This document shows, one piece after another, positions 55,706-63,630 of a stretch of DNA of 64,000 bases (positions are counted from its first letter, which is position 1; every line of letters starts with the position of its first letter). Made by a program: the position numbers and the translations under genes. The notes beneath the pieces are model-generated. The model was not told the origin of the DNA. It saw only the letters and a list, made by a program, of their open reading frames with translations, and searched no databases. The DNA comes from Candidatus Andeanibacterium colombiense. GTDB lineage: Bacteria > Pseudomonadota > Alphaproteobacteria > Sphingomonadales > Sphingomonadaceae. The stretch covers positions 992,001 through 1,056,000 of the forward strand of contig CP119316.1 in assembly GCA_029202985.1 (NCBI GenBank), read 5' to 3'.

Positions 55706-56680
55706 ATGCGCGCGTCGGCAGCCGCGCTGATCGCGCTGGCGGCGCTTGCGCTGCTCGCGGCAGCGCGGCCGGCCGCCTTCATATGGAACCTGCCCGATGG
55801 CGTGACGCCGCCGCCGGTCCCGTCCAACAATCCGATGAGCGCGGTCAAGGTCGAACTGGGGCGGCGCCTGTTCTACGATGCCGATCTCTCGATCGACGGG
55901 ACCATGTCCTGCGCGACCTGCCACGAGCAGCACCGCGCCTTCGCCGATGGCAACCGCACCATGCCCGGCGTCCACGGCGATCCCGGGCGGCGTAACGTTC
56001 CCGGTCTCGCCAATGTCGGCTATCTCACCCCGCTGACTTGGGCCGACCCCCGCCTCGCCGCGCTGGAAGCGCAGGCGGCGGTGCCGGTGTTCGGCGAGAC
56101 TCCGGTCGAGATGGGGATGAAGGACGCCGAGGCCGAACTGCCCAAACGCCTCGGGCGCGATGGATGCTACAGAAGCATGTTCCGCGCGGCCTTCCCGAAA
56201 GAGCGCGGGCGCATCGACGGAGTGACGGTCGCCAAGGCCCTCGCCGCCTTCCAGCGCACGCTGGTGTCCTATCGCTCGCCCTACGATCGCGGCGAGTTTT
56301 CCCCGGCGGCCCAGCGCGGCAAGGCGGTGTTCGGCCAGGTCTGCGCCGAGTGTCACTCGGGCGCGAACTTGACCGATGGTCGCTTCCACGCGCTCGAAAG
56401 CGGCGGCGCCGACGTCGGCCTCGCGGAGATATCCGGCAACGCTGGCGATCGGGGGAAATTCCGCACCCCGAGCCTGCGCAACGCCGCCCTCACCGCGCCC
56501 TATTTCCACGACGGCAGCGCCGCGACGCTCGACGAGGCGCTCCGCCGGCATGGCGCGATTTCGCTGACGGCGGCCCAGCGCATGGACATATTCGCGCTGC
56601 TGGGCGCGCTGACAGACAAAGCCTTCGTCAGCGACCCGCGGTTCGCCTACCCTGAAAGCGCCTGCGGCAAGCCCCTCTGA
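55706..56680 (+). CDS. di-haem cytochrome c peroxidase/MauG-family protein
   Basis: A 324-residue exported protein with a signal or anchor helix at residues 4-20. Two c-type haem sites are present, CATCH (69-73) and CAECH (213-217), typical of the CcpA/MauG family. The sequence FRTPSLRNAALTAPYFHDGS is the conserved region near the second haem. Such enzymes reduce peroxide using periplasmic cytochromes or modify proteins. It is followed by a separate SDR gene. Confidence 0.92.
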   Translation: MRASAAALIALAALALLAAARPAAFIWNLPDGVTPPPVPSNNPMSAVKVELGRRLFYDADLSIDGTMSCATCHEQHRAFADGNRTMPGVHGDPGRRNVPGLANVGYLTPLTWADPRLAALEAQAAVPVFGETPVEMGMKDAEAELPKRLGRDGCYRSMFRAAFPKERGRIDGVTVAKALAAFQRTLVSYRSPYDRGEFSPAAQRGKAVFGQVCAECHSGANLTDGRFHALESGGADVGLAEISGNAGDRGKFRTPSLRNAALTAPYFHDGSAATLDEALRRHGAISLTAAQRMDIFALLGALTDKAFVSDPRFAYPESACGKPL

Positions 56681-56743
56681 TATGCCTTGCGCGGCGGGCG
56701 GAGAGGACCATATCCGACCGCGCAGCAGCGAAAGGCGCGGCCG

Positions 56744-57442
56744 ATGTCCGATACTCCCTCGATCCTGCTCGCCGGCGCCTCGCGCGGGCTCGGGCTCGCG
56801 ATCTCCGAAGAGTTCGCCAAACGCGGCTGGAGCGTGGTCGGCACGGTGCGCGGCGGGGCCCGGACCGGACTGCACGATCTGGCCGGGCACTATCCGGACC
56901 GGATAGAAATCGAGCAGCTCGACATCACCGACACCGCGCAGATCGAGGCACTTCGCGCCCGGCTTTCCGCACGCCGGTTCGATATAGTGTTCGTTAATGC
57001 CGGCACCGCCAACCGCGACCGCGATGAAACCGCCGGCAGCGTCGCGACCGAGGAGTTCGTGCGCCTGATGGTTACCAATGCACTCGCCCCGCTGCGGGTA
57101 ATCGAAGGGCTGGAAGATCTGGTCACGCCCGACGGCCTGATCGGGATCATGTCCTCGGGCATGGGCAGCGTCGCGAATAACCAAACCGGCGGATTCGAGG
57201 TCTATCGCGGCACCAAAGCAGCGGTGAACATGTACATGCGCAGCTACGCCGCACGCCACAAGGAGGACGGCCGCGCACTGTTGCTGCTGGCGCCGGGCTG
57301 GATCCGCACCGAACTGGGCGGACCCGACGCACCGTTCAGTCTCGAGGAGACAGTGCCCGCGATCGTCGACACGATCGTCGCCAAGCGGGGACGGCCCGGG
57401 CTCGAATATCTCGACCGCATGGGCGCCACCGTTCCCTGGTGA
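56744..57442 (+). CDS. short-chain dehydrogenase/reductase
   Basis: A 232-residue SDR. The nucleotide loop LLAGASRGLGLAISEEFAKR, the stabilising VFVNAGTANRD (NAG) and catalytic Ser (SSGMGSVAN) with Tyr-Lys in YRGTKAAVN are intact. Without further motifs, the substrate cannot be assigned. The start at 56744 gives the family N-terminus; upstream in-frame residues do not match. Confidence 0.92.
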   Translation: MSDTPSILLAGASRGLGLAISEEFAKRGWSVVGTVRGGARTGLHDLAGHYPDRIEIEQLDITDTAQIEALRARLSARRFDIVFVNAGTANRDRDETAGSVATEEFVRLMVTNALAPLRVIEGLEDLVTPDGLIGIMSSGMGSVANNQTGGFEVYRGTKAAVNMYMRSYAARHKEDGRALLLLAPGWIRTELGGPDAPFSLEETVPAIVDTIVAKRGRPGLEYLDRMGATVPW

Positions 57443-57454
57443 CGAACAGCTAGC

Positions 57455-58132
57455 TCACCACGGATCGGGCCCGAGGGTGATGTCCTGGCTGGTGCGTGGC
57501 GGGAGTGGTTCGGCCGAGTGCAGCGCCATCGGGTGCGGATCGGAGACGAACCACAGCAGGCGGTTCAGCAGATGCAGCCCGAACGGCCAGTTGCCGATCC
57601 CCGAATCCGCATTGATGTGCCCGATCCAACCCGCATCGACCAGCCGGCTGCCCCACAGCCGCGCCATCTTCCGCGAATGGCCGAAGGTCGCATATTGATC
57701 GTCCTGGCTCGCGACGAGGATGCTCGGGAAGGCGAGCTTCTCGCGCGGCATCGGGGCGAAAGCGCCGAGGCGGCTGTCGAGCGGGCCGATGTCGACCACC
57801 GGCGGCGCGACCAGCAAGGCGCCGACCACTTTGCTTTCGCCGCTGCCAAAGGCGCCCGGCCGTTCGAGCGCGTTCCACCATGCGACGGCATGGCAGCCGA
57901 GACTATGCGCTACGAGAACGACCGGGCGATCGGCATCAGCCACTGCCTGGTTGATCTTGTTCACCCAGGTGTTGCGGTGGGGACGGTCCCACATGCCGAG
58001 GTCGATCTTCCGGCAATCGTCGCGCTCACGCTCCCAGATGCTCTGCCAATGCCTGCGGCCGCTGTCGCCGAGGCCTGGAACGGTGAGCAGCAGCGGGCTC
58101 TTGCGCTGCTGATGGAAGCCGGGATTTGCCAT
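57455..58132 (-). CDS. RBBP9/YdeN-family serine hydrolase
   Basis: A 225-residue alpha/beta hydrolase. LLTVPGLGDSGRRHWQSIWE at the N-terminus and the nucleophile motif VLVAHSLGCHAV (Ser in AHSLG) match RBBP9/YdeN; the Asp (ASQDDQYA) and His (GHINADSGIGNW) triad members follow. AAGGAG is six bases before the ATG at 58132. A palindromic site similar to those flanking rrf2 lies 88 bases upstream of its start, suggesting shared control with the next genes. Confidence 0.88.
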   Translation of the reverse strand: MANPGFHQQRKSPLLLTVPGLGDSGRRHWQSIWERERDDCRKIDLGMWDRPHRNTWVNKINQAVADADRPVVLVAHSLGCHAVAWWNALERPGAFGSGESKVVGALLVAPPVVDIGPLDSRLGAFAPMPREKLAFPSILVASQDDQYATFGHSRKMARLWGSRLVDAGWIGHINADSGIGNWPFGLHLLNRLLWFVSDPHPMALHSAEPLPPRTSQDITLGPDPW

Positions 58133-58219
58133 GATACGCTCCTTGATGGGAGGGAACACGACACTGGCGTGGTCGCCCCGTATCGATCGAAACATCGGAT
58201 GCCGCGAGTCATGCGACAC

Positions 58220-58243
58220 ATTCCCTACTTATTTGATAGGGAT
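58220..58243. promoter_or_regulatory. candidate Rrf2 operator, site 1
   Basis: TCCCTA (58222-58227) and TAGGGA (58237-58242) form an inverted repeat between the RBBP9 hydrolase and the SLC13 permease genes. On the minus strand it reads ATCCCTATCAAATAAGTAGG, matching site 3 at 18 of 24 positions. Confidence 0.5.
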
Positions 58244-58411
58244 TAAACGATCAAGCGGCTGTTCGTTTCCGGTGGCAGGATGCCCGGAGATTGCGGCGAG
58301 GCGAATAATCCCCAGCCGCCCGCAAGGGAATCGCACCGAAAATCCGCGCGGGGCATGACGGCCCGGCAATCCGGCGTTAGAGACAGGCGCGGCGCATGTA
58401 AGGGAGATGGC

Positions 58412-60112
58412 ATGAGCTTCGACCAACTGGCGATTGTCGGCATCCTGCTGGTGATGCTGGTCACTTATGCGACCGAGCGTTTCCGGGTCGAACTGGTCGC
58501 GATGGCCGGCCTTGCCGCGGGCTTCGCCTTCGGCGTGGTTCCGGCGACCGGTGTGTTCCGCGGCTTCGCGACGCCGGCCGTGATCACCGTGGCCGAGGTG
58601 CTTCTGATCGTGTCGGCCCTGTCTTCCAGCCGCGCGGTCGATGATTTCGCCCGGCGGATCCTCGCCCGCACCCAGAGCTACACGGCGGTGCTGGCGATAT
58701 TGTGCGGCACCGGCGCCTTCGTCTCGATCTTCATGAACAATATCGGCGCGCTGGCTTTGATGTTCCCGGTGACCCTGTCGGTCTGTGCGCGGCTCAACAT
58801 CGCGCCTGGGCGGATGCTGATGCCGCTGTCCTTCGCGACCCTGCTGACCGGGACCTGCTCGCTTACCGGCACTCCGGCGAACCTGATCGTCAACCAGTGG
58901 ATGGCGCAGGAGACCGGCCGCGGCATGTCCTATTTCGAGCTCGCCTGGCTCGGTGGGCCGGTCGCGCTCGCGGGGCTGGTCTGGCTGCTGATCGCCGCGC
59001 CGCGCTATTTCAAAGGGATGGAGGCGGCCGCCGCGCCGTTCGATTCCGGGCCGGTCGAATTCCTCGCCGAGCTGACGGTGGGCGGCGAATTGGCCGGGCT
59101 GACCCTGCCCGAAGCCGAAGATCGCCACGAGATCGCAATCCACGGCGTCTATCGCGGCGGAGCGCATGTCTTCGCGCGGCGGGCCGAGATCGTGCTTCAG
59201 GCGGGCGATCTGATCGTGACCGAGGGCAACATGGCCCAGCTCGACGCGCTGCGCGACGCGACCCCCGCAGCCGACCGGGTCGAGGCGGTGGTGATGCCGG
59301 AGAGCCTCGCGATCGGTTCGCGCCTCGGCGACATCCTCGCCTTCGAGGAACGCGGTGTGCGCATCACCGGTCTCGCCAGCCGCCGCCACCGGGTCGAGGG
59401 GCGGTTCGCGGAACTGCTGATCGGCATGGGCGACGTGCTGGTGCTGAGCGGCGACCGCGAGGCAGTGCGAGAAGCCGTGGCCGACAGCGGCCTGCTGCCG
59501 CTATCCGGGCGTCGCCCCTCCGCGCCGCGCAGCCGCGCGATCACCAGCGTGGCGGTGTTCGGCCTCGGCGTGCTGATCACCGCGTTCAACCTGCTGCCGA
59601 CCGAGATCGCCTTCGGCGGCGTGGTGCTGGCGCTGGTGCTGCTTGGCAACCTCAACCTGCGCTCGGCCCTGTCGGACATGAACTGGTCGATCGTACTGCT
59701 GCTCGCCTGCATGATCCCGCTGGGAACGGCGGTGGAGGATACCGGCGCGGCAGCGGTGATCGCGAACACGATCGCTGCGCATCTGCCGAGCGCCACGCCG
59801 CTGATGGTCGCGGCGACGATGCTGCTGGTGGCGGTGACGATCACCCCCTTCATCGACAATGTCTCGACCGCGGTGATCCTCAGCCCGATCGCCGCAGGGC
59901 TCTCCGCCCGCACCGGGGTTGCGGTCGAGCCGTTGCTGATGGCGGTCGCGATCGGCGCCTCGCTCGATTTCCTGACCCCCTTCGGCCACCACAACAACAC
60001 GGTGGTAATGGGCGCCGCCGGATACCGCTTCATGGACTTTCCGCGATTCGGCGTACCACTGCTGGCGGTCTGTGTCGCGAGCGGCATTTGCACGCTCGCC
60101 TGGTTGCTGTGA
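58412..60112 (+). CDS. SLC13-family permease with TrkA-C (RCK_C) domains
   Basis: A 566-residue inner-membrane transporter of the DASS/SLC13 group. The helix blocks contain NNIGALALMFPV, LLTGTCSLTGTPANLIVN and FIDNVSTAVILSPIAAGL, the paired SNT-type sodium and substrate sites. Two RCK_C domains fill the central soluble region (about 210-400). Homologues include SAC1-type sulfur-limitation transporters; sulfate or a related anion is a reasonable guess. GGGAG precedes the ATG at 58412. It may share regulation with the divergent hydrolase. Confidence 0.9.
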   Translation: MSFDQLAIVGILLVMLVTYATERFRVELVAMAGLAAGFAFGVVPATGVFRGFATPAVITVAEVLLIVSALSSSRAVDDFARRILARTQSYTAVLAILCGTGAFVSIFMNNIGALALMFPVTLSVCARLNIAPGRMLMPLSFATLLTGTCSLTGTPANLIVNQWMAQETGRGMSYFELAWLGGPVALAGLVWLLIAAPRYFKGMEAAAAPFDSGPVEFLAELTVGGELAGLTLPEAEDRHEIAIHGVYRGGAHVFARRAEIVLQAGDLIVTEGNMAQLDALRDATPAADRVEAVVMPESLAIGSRLGDILAFEERGVRITGLASRRHRVEGRFAELLIGMGDVLVLSGDREAVREAVADSGLLPLSGRRPSAPRSRAITSVAVFGLGVLITAFNLLPTEIAFGGVVLALVLLGNLNLRSALSDMNWSIVLLLACMIPLGTAVEDTGAAAVIANTIAAHLPSATPLMVAATMLLVAVTITPFIDNVSTAVILSPIAAGLSARTGVAVEPLLMAVAIGASLDFLTPFGHHNNTVVMGAAGYRFMDFPRFGVPLLAVCVASGICTLAWLL

Positions 60113-60159
60113 CGTCGCGGTTCGGCCCCAGGGTTGAAAGAAATAATATTTCCTGCTAA

Positions 60160-60183
60160 ATGCCGACTAATCCACTAGGGTAA
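60160..60183 (+). promoter_or_regulatory. candidate Rrf2 operator, site 2 (autoregulatory)
   Basis: ATGCCGACTAATCCACTAGG from 60160 lies 17 bases before the rrf2 start and after a possible TTGAAA promoter element (60134-60139). It matches the sites at 58220 and 60681 at about two-thirds of positions and also the general form of IscR-type sites. Confidence 0.5.
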
Positions 60184-60199
60184 CCAAGGGCGCTTTTCG

Positions 60200-60658
60200 A
60201 TGATCTCCAACAAGGCCAAATACGCTTTCCGCGCTTTGCTGGCGATCGCGGCGGAGCCGGTGGGGAATGCCTTGACCAGCGCCGAAATCGCCAAGCGCCA
60301 CGCGATCCCGCACAAGTTTCTCGAACAGATATTGCTCGATCTGAAGAAGGCCGGCGTGCTCGACAGCCGCCGTGGCAAGATGGGCGGCTATGTAATGCTG
60401 CGGCCCGCCGATACCGTGAGTTTCGGCGAGATCCTGCGCCTGTTCGAAGGGCCCCTGGCACCCCTGCCCTGCCTTTCGCGCAATGCCTATCGCCGCTGCG
60501 AGGATTGCGAGAGCGAAGCCAATTGCGAGATCCGCCGCGAGTTCGCCCGCGCCTATGACGCGAGCCGCCTGGTGCTCGATACGCGCACCCTCGGCGATGC
60601 GCTCGGGAACCATCCTTACGGCGATGAATTGGGCCACGAAGTGCGGCGCGCAGGGTGA
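60200..60658 (+). CDS. Rrf2-family regulator with four cysteines
   Basis: A 152-residue regulator. The winged helix spans residues 1-85: MISNKAKYAFRALLAIAAEP, LTSAEIAKRHAIPHKFLEQI and GKMGGYVMLRPADTVSFGEI. Then come four cysteines (91, 100, 103, 109), where Rrf2 proteins such as IscR, NsrR and RsrR bind an iron-sulfur cluster; CymR, the sulfur regulator, lacks most of them. Downstream is a DUF2292/YezD gene, and yezD is controlled by CymR in B. subtilis, so a sulfur or redox role is likely. Similar palindromes lie in three nearby promoters. Confidence 0.9.
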   Translation: MISNKAKYAFRALLAIAAEPVGNALTSAEIAKRHAIPHKFLEQILLDLKKAGVLDSRRGKMGGYVMLRPADTVSFGEILRLFEGPLAPLPCLSRNAYRRCEDCESEANCEIRREFARAYDASRLVLDTRTLGDALGNHPYGDELGHEVRRAG

Positions 60659-60680
60659 CCTGTAAAAATCCTTCTTGCTA

Positions 60681-60704
60681 ATCCCCACTAAATAGATAGA
60701 GATT
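60681..60704 (+). promoter_or_regulatory. candidate Rrf2 operator, site 3
   Basis: ATCCCCACTAAATAGATAGA from 60681 lies directly after a TTGCTA element (60675-60680) and 64 bases before the DUF2292 gene. It matches site 1 at 18 of 24 positions. Confidence 0.5.
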
Positions 60705-60767
60705 ATAGGGCATCAACGAGATGCCGGGGCGACACGTGCTCCCGGAACACTCATGCGGAGCCCTATG

Positions 60768-60956
60768 ATGACTTCCAGGAACAGCTTCGAGCCCGCCCGG
60801 CAGACGCCTGACGCACAGCGCCTGCTGGAAGATGGCATCAACACCGTGCGCGAGGCCCTCACCGGCCTGCGCTTCGGCAGCGTCTCTCTGACGGTTCACG
60901 AAGGCCGCGTCGTGCAGGTCGACGTGACCGAGAAGAAGCGACTGTCCCCGAACTAG
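60768..60956 (+). CDS. DUF2292/YezD-family small protein
   Basis: A 62-residue protein that fits DUF2292: a helix (LLEDGINTVREALTGL) followed by LRFGSVSLTVHEGRVVQVDVT and EKKRL. YezD in Bacillus is part of the CymR sulfur regulon, and the family often accompanies sulfate-assimilation genes. Two adjacent ATGs fit (60765 and 60768); 60768 has the better gap to GCGGAG. A candidate Rrf2 site lies in its promoter, and a terminator-like hairpin separates it from the TonB receptor. Confidence 0.85.
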   Translation: MTSRNSFEPARQTPDAQRLLEDGINTVREALTGLRFGSVSLTVHEGRVVQVDVTEKKRLSPN

Positions 60957-60972
60957 GCAACGAACTCCCTCG

Positions 60973-61026
60973 CCCGCCGGCGCAAGGGGCCGTCAGCCTG
61001 TGGCTGCGGTGCCGGCGGGTGTTTTT
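60973..61026 (+). terminator. terminator or attenuator between the DUF2292 gene and TonB receptor
   Basis: CCCGCCGGC (60973-60981) and GCCGGCGGG (61011-61019) pair perfectly over a loop with internal structure, followed by TG and five T. It could end transcription, or control read-through to the receptor gene. Confidence 0.75.
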
Positions 61027-61088
61027 CTTACAATGAATACAGGGCGTACCGGACCCGCCGGCCGCATCTGATCGAACAGGAGGACATT

Positions 61089-63572
61089 ATGATCTCTCGC
61101 GCAATCCTGCTCGGCGGCGTAGCCGCGGGCACCTTGATCGCAGCGCCCGCCCTGGCGGACGAGCCGGCCGGTGACGCTTTGGCCAAGGCATCGTCAGCCA
61201 CGGCCGCGGCCGCAGAGGACGGCAACCTGCCCGACAACGTGATCATCATCACCGCGCGCCGCCGTAACGAGCAGGCTCAGGAAGTGCCGATTGCGATCGG
61301 CGTGCTCGACCAGCGCGCGATCAACGACACCGGCTCCTCGAGCATCTACAAGATCCAGCAGCTCGCGCCGAGCCTGCAAATCTATTCGCAGAATCCGCGC
61401 AACACCTCGGTCAACATCCGCGGGATCGGCCTGCCATTCGGCCTGACCAACGACGGCGTCGATCCGGCGGTCGGTATCTATGTCGACGACGTCTATTACG
61501 CCCGCCCCGCCAGCGCGGTGTTCGATTTCCTCGACGTAAACCAGATCGAAGTCCTGCGCGGCCCGCAGGGTACGCTCTATGGCAAGAACACGACTGCCGG
61601 CGCGATCAACATCCGCACCAACCAGCCGACCTTCGATTATGAAGGCAATGCCGAAATCAGCCTGGGCAATTATAATTTCAAGCAGTTCAAGGGCGCGGTC
61701 TCGGGCCCGCTCAGCGACACGATCGCCGTGCGCATCGCCGGCACGGGGAGCGAGCGCCGCGGCACAATCTACAACACCGCGACCGACACCTGGGAAAACG
61801 AACAGGACAACCTCGGCATCCGCGGCCAGCTGCTGTTCCGCCCGAACGACGATCTCAACATCACCCTGTCGGGCGACTTCAGCTCGCAGGCTCCGGAATG
61901 CTGCGCCACCGTCTACGTCGGCCATGTCCAGACGCAGAAGGCGACCGCATCACAGTACCCGGCGCTGGCCGCGCTGTTCCCCGGCTATTCGGCTACGGTA
62001 AACCCGAACCCGTTCGCGCGTGAGACGAATCTCGATGCCCCGCTCAATGCCGGCAACAAGACCGGCGGCGCTTCGCTGCGCGCGGTGTGGAACATCGACG
62101 ACCACAACACCTTCACCTCGATCACCGCATGGCGCTTCTGGGACTGGAAGCCCGAGAACGACCGCGATTACACCGGGCTCGATATCGTCAGCAAATCGCA
62201 GAACCCGTCGCAGCAGGACCAGTACTCGCAGGAGTTCCGCTGGAGCTACGACGGCCAGAAGGTCGATTTCACGCTCGGCGCTTTCGGCTTCTATCAGCAG
62301 GTCGACATCCAGGGTGTCGAACAGCAAGGGGCCGATTCCGCCAAGTGGAACAAGAACACTGCCCCCAATATCGACGGGCTCACCGCCTACAACACGCAGT
62401 ATCTCAAGAACACCAGCTTTGCCGCCTTCGGCCAGCTGAGCTATCATCTGACCGACCGCCTGACCCTGCAGCCGGGCGTTCGGCTCAATTACGACAAGAA
62501 GGAAGGCCTTTACGACCGCACCGTGTTCGACGGCGCGGGCAACCAGGTCCCCGCCACAGGCGGCACCTCGGCGATCTCGTCGGGCGACGCGGCCAATCTG
62601 CGCAAGATCTATTCGCCGCAGCATTACGAGCCGGAGTTCAGCGACTGGAACTTCAGCTACGACTTCACTGCTAGCTACCAGTTGGCCGATGATGTGCTGC
62701 TCTATGGTACCTACGCCAAGAACTTCCGCACCGGCGCGATCAACAACAACGGCGTCCCTTCGGACAGCGCGGGCAACCCGATCCTCTCGCTCGCCACGAT
62801 TGAGCCGGAAAAGGTCAACCACTTCGAAGCGGGCCTGAAGACCCAGTTCTGGGATCGCCAGCTGACCTTCAACCTGTCCGCCTTCCACACCGTGATCGAC
62901 AATTTCCAGACCAGCGTGGTCGCCACCGGCTCCGGCCTGCCGCGCAACGCCTATATCGCCAATGCGCAGCAGGCACGCACCCAGGGCATCGAAGTCGATT
63001 TCTCGATCCGCCCGAGCGAGCGCTTCAACGCCTATTTCAACGGCGCCTACACCGACGCCACCTTCACCAAATTCACCAATGCGCCGCCGCCGCCCGAGCT
63101 TTCCGGGGGCACCGTGCTGGGGATCGACGGTGACGGCAACATCATCGGCACGCCCAGCGCGCCGGGCACGCCGGGCGGCTCCAGCCCGCCGTTCGTGGAC
63201 ATTTCGGGCTCGGTGCTGCCGGGTGTGTCGAAATGGTCGTTCTCCTACGGCGCTGAGGGCAATGTGCCGGCCACGATCTTCGGTAAGGAAGGCGAGGTCT
63301 ACCTGGGCGTGGATGGAAACTACCGTTCGAAGTTCTCGTCCAATCCCACGCCTTCGAGCTACGATCTGCTGTGGGTCGATGGTTACAACCTGACCAACTT
63401 CCGCCTTGGTTTCCGTGCCAAGAACGGGCTCAACATCTATGGCTGGGTCCGCAATGCGTTCGACGCGCATTATTACGATCAGCTGGTGCTCGGGCCGAGC
63501 AACACAGGCCTGGTTGCCGGCTTCCTCGGCGATCCGCGCACCTGGGGTGGTACGGTCAGGGTAGAATTCTGA
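61089..63572 (+). CDS. TonB-dependent receptor
   Basis: An 827-residue receptor. The signal peptide ends near APALA; then IIITARRRNEQAQEVPIAIG is the TonB box and start of the plug, continued by VNIRGIGLPFGLTNDGVDPA, VGIYVDDVYYARPASAVFDF and LRGPQGTLYGKNTTAGAIN. The barrel follows, and the C-terminus ends DPRTWGGTVRVEF with the final aromatic. It is of the FecA/CirA-like group common in sphingomonads. AGGAGGA precedes the ATG. Next to YezD, Rrf2 and TauE/SafE, an organosulfur substrate is a plausible guess. Confidence 0.92.
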   Translation: MISRAILLGGVAAGTLIAAPALADEPAGDALAKASSATAAAAEDGNLPDNVIIITARRRNEQAQEVPIAIGVLDQRAINDTGSSSIYKIQQLAPSLQIYSQNPRNTSVNIRGIGLPFGLTNDGVDPAVGIYVDDVYYARPASAVFDFLDVNQIEVLRGPQGTLYGKNTTAGAINIRTNQPTFDYEGNAEISLGNYNFKQFKGAVSGPLSDTIAVRIAGTGSERRGTIYNTATDTWENEQDNLGIRGQLLFRPNDDLNITLSGDFSSQAPECCATVYVGHVQTQKATASQYPALAALFPGYSATVNPNPFARETNLDAPLNAGNKTGGASLRAVWNIDDHNTFTSITAWRFWDWKPENDRDYTGLDIVSKSQNPSQQDQYSQEFRWSYDGQKVDFTLGAFGFYQQVDIQGVEQQGADSAKWNKNTAPNIDGLTAYNTQYLKNTSFAAFGQLSYHLTDRLTLQPGVRLNYDKKEGLYDRTVFDGAGNQVPATGGTSAISSGDAANLRKIYSPQHYEPEFSDWNFSYDFTASYQLADDVLLYGTYAKNFRTGAINNNGVPSDSAGNPILSLATIEPEKVNHFEAGLKTQFWDRQLTFNLSAFHTVIDNFQTSVVATGSGLPRNAYIANAQQARTQGIEVDFSIRPSERFNAYFNGAYTDATFTKFTNAPPPPELSGGTVLGIDGDGNIIGTPSAPGTPGGSSPPFVDISGSVLPGVSKWSFSYGAEGNVPATIFGKEGEVYLGVDGNYRSKFSSNPTPSSYDLLWVDGYNLTNFRLGFRAKNGLNIYGWVRNAFDAHYYDQLVLGPSNTGLVAGFLGDPRTWGGTVRVEF

Positions 63573-63630
63573 TCGTCGGCCGCTAAGGCGGACCGCAGAA
63601 TGCTATTACGGTAACTGAGAGGACCGCCTC

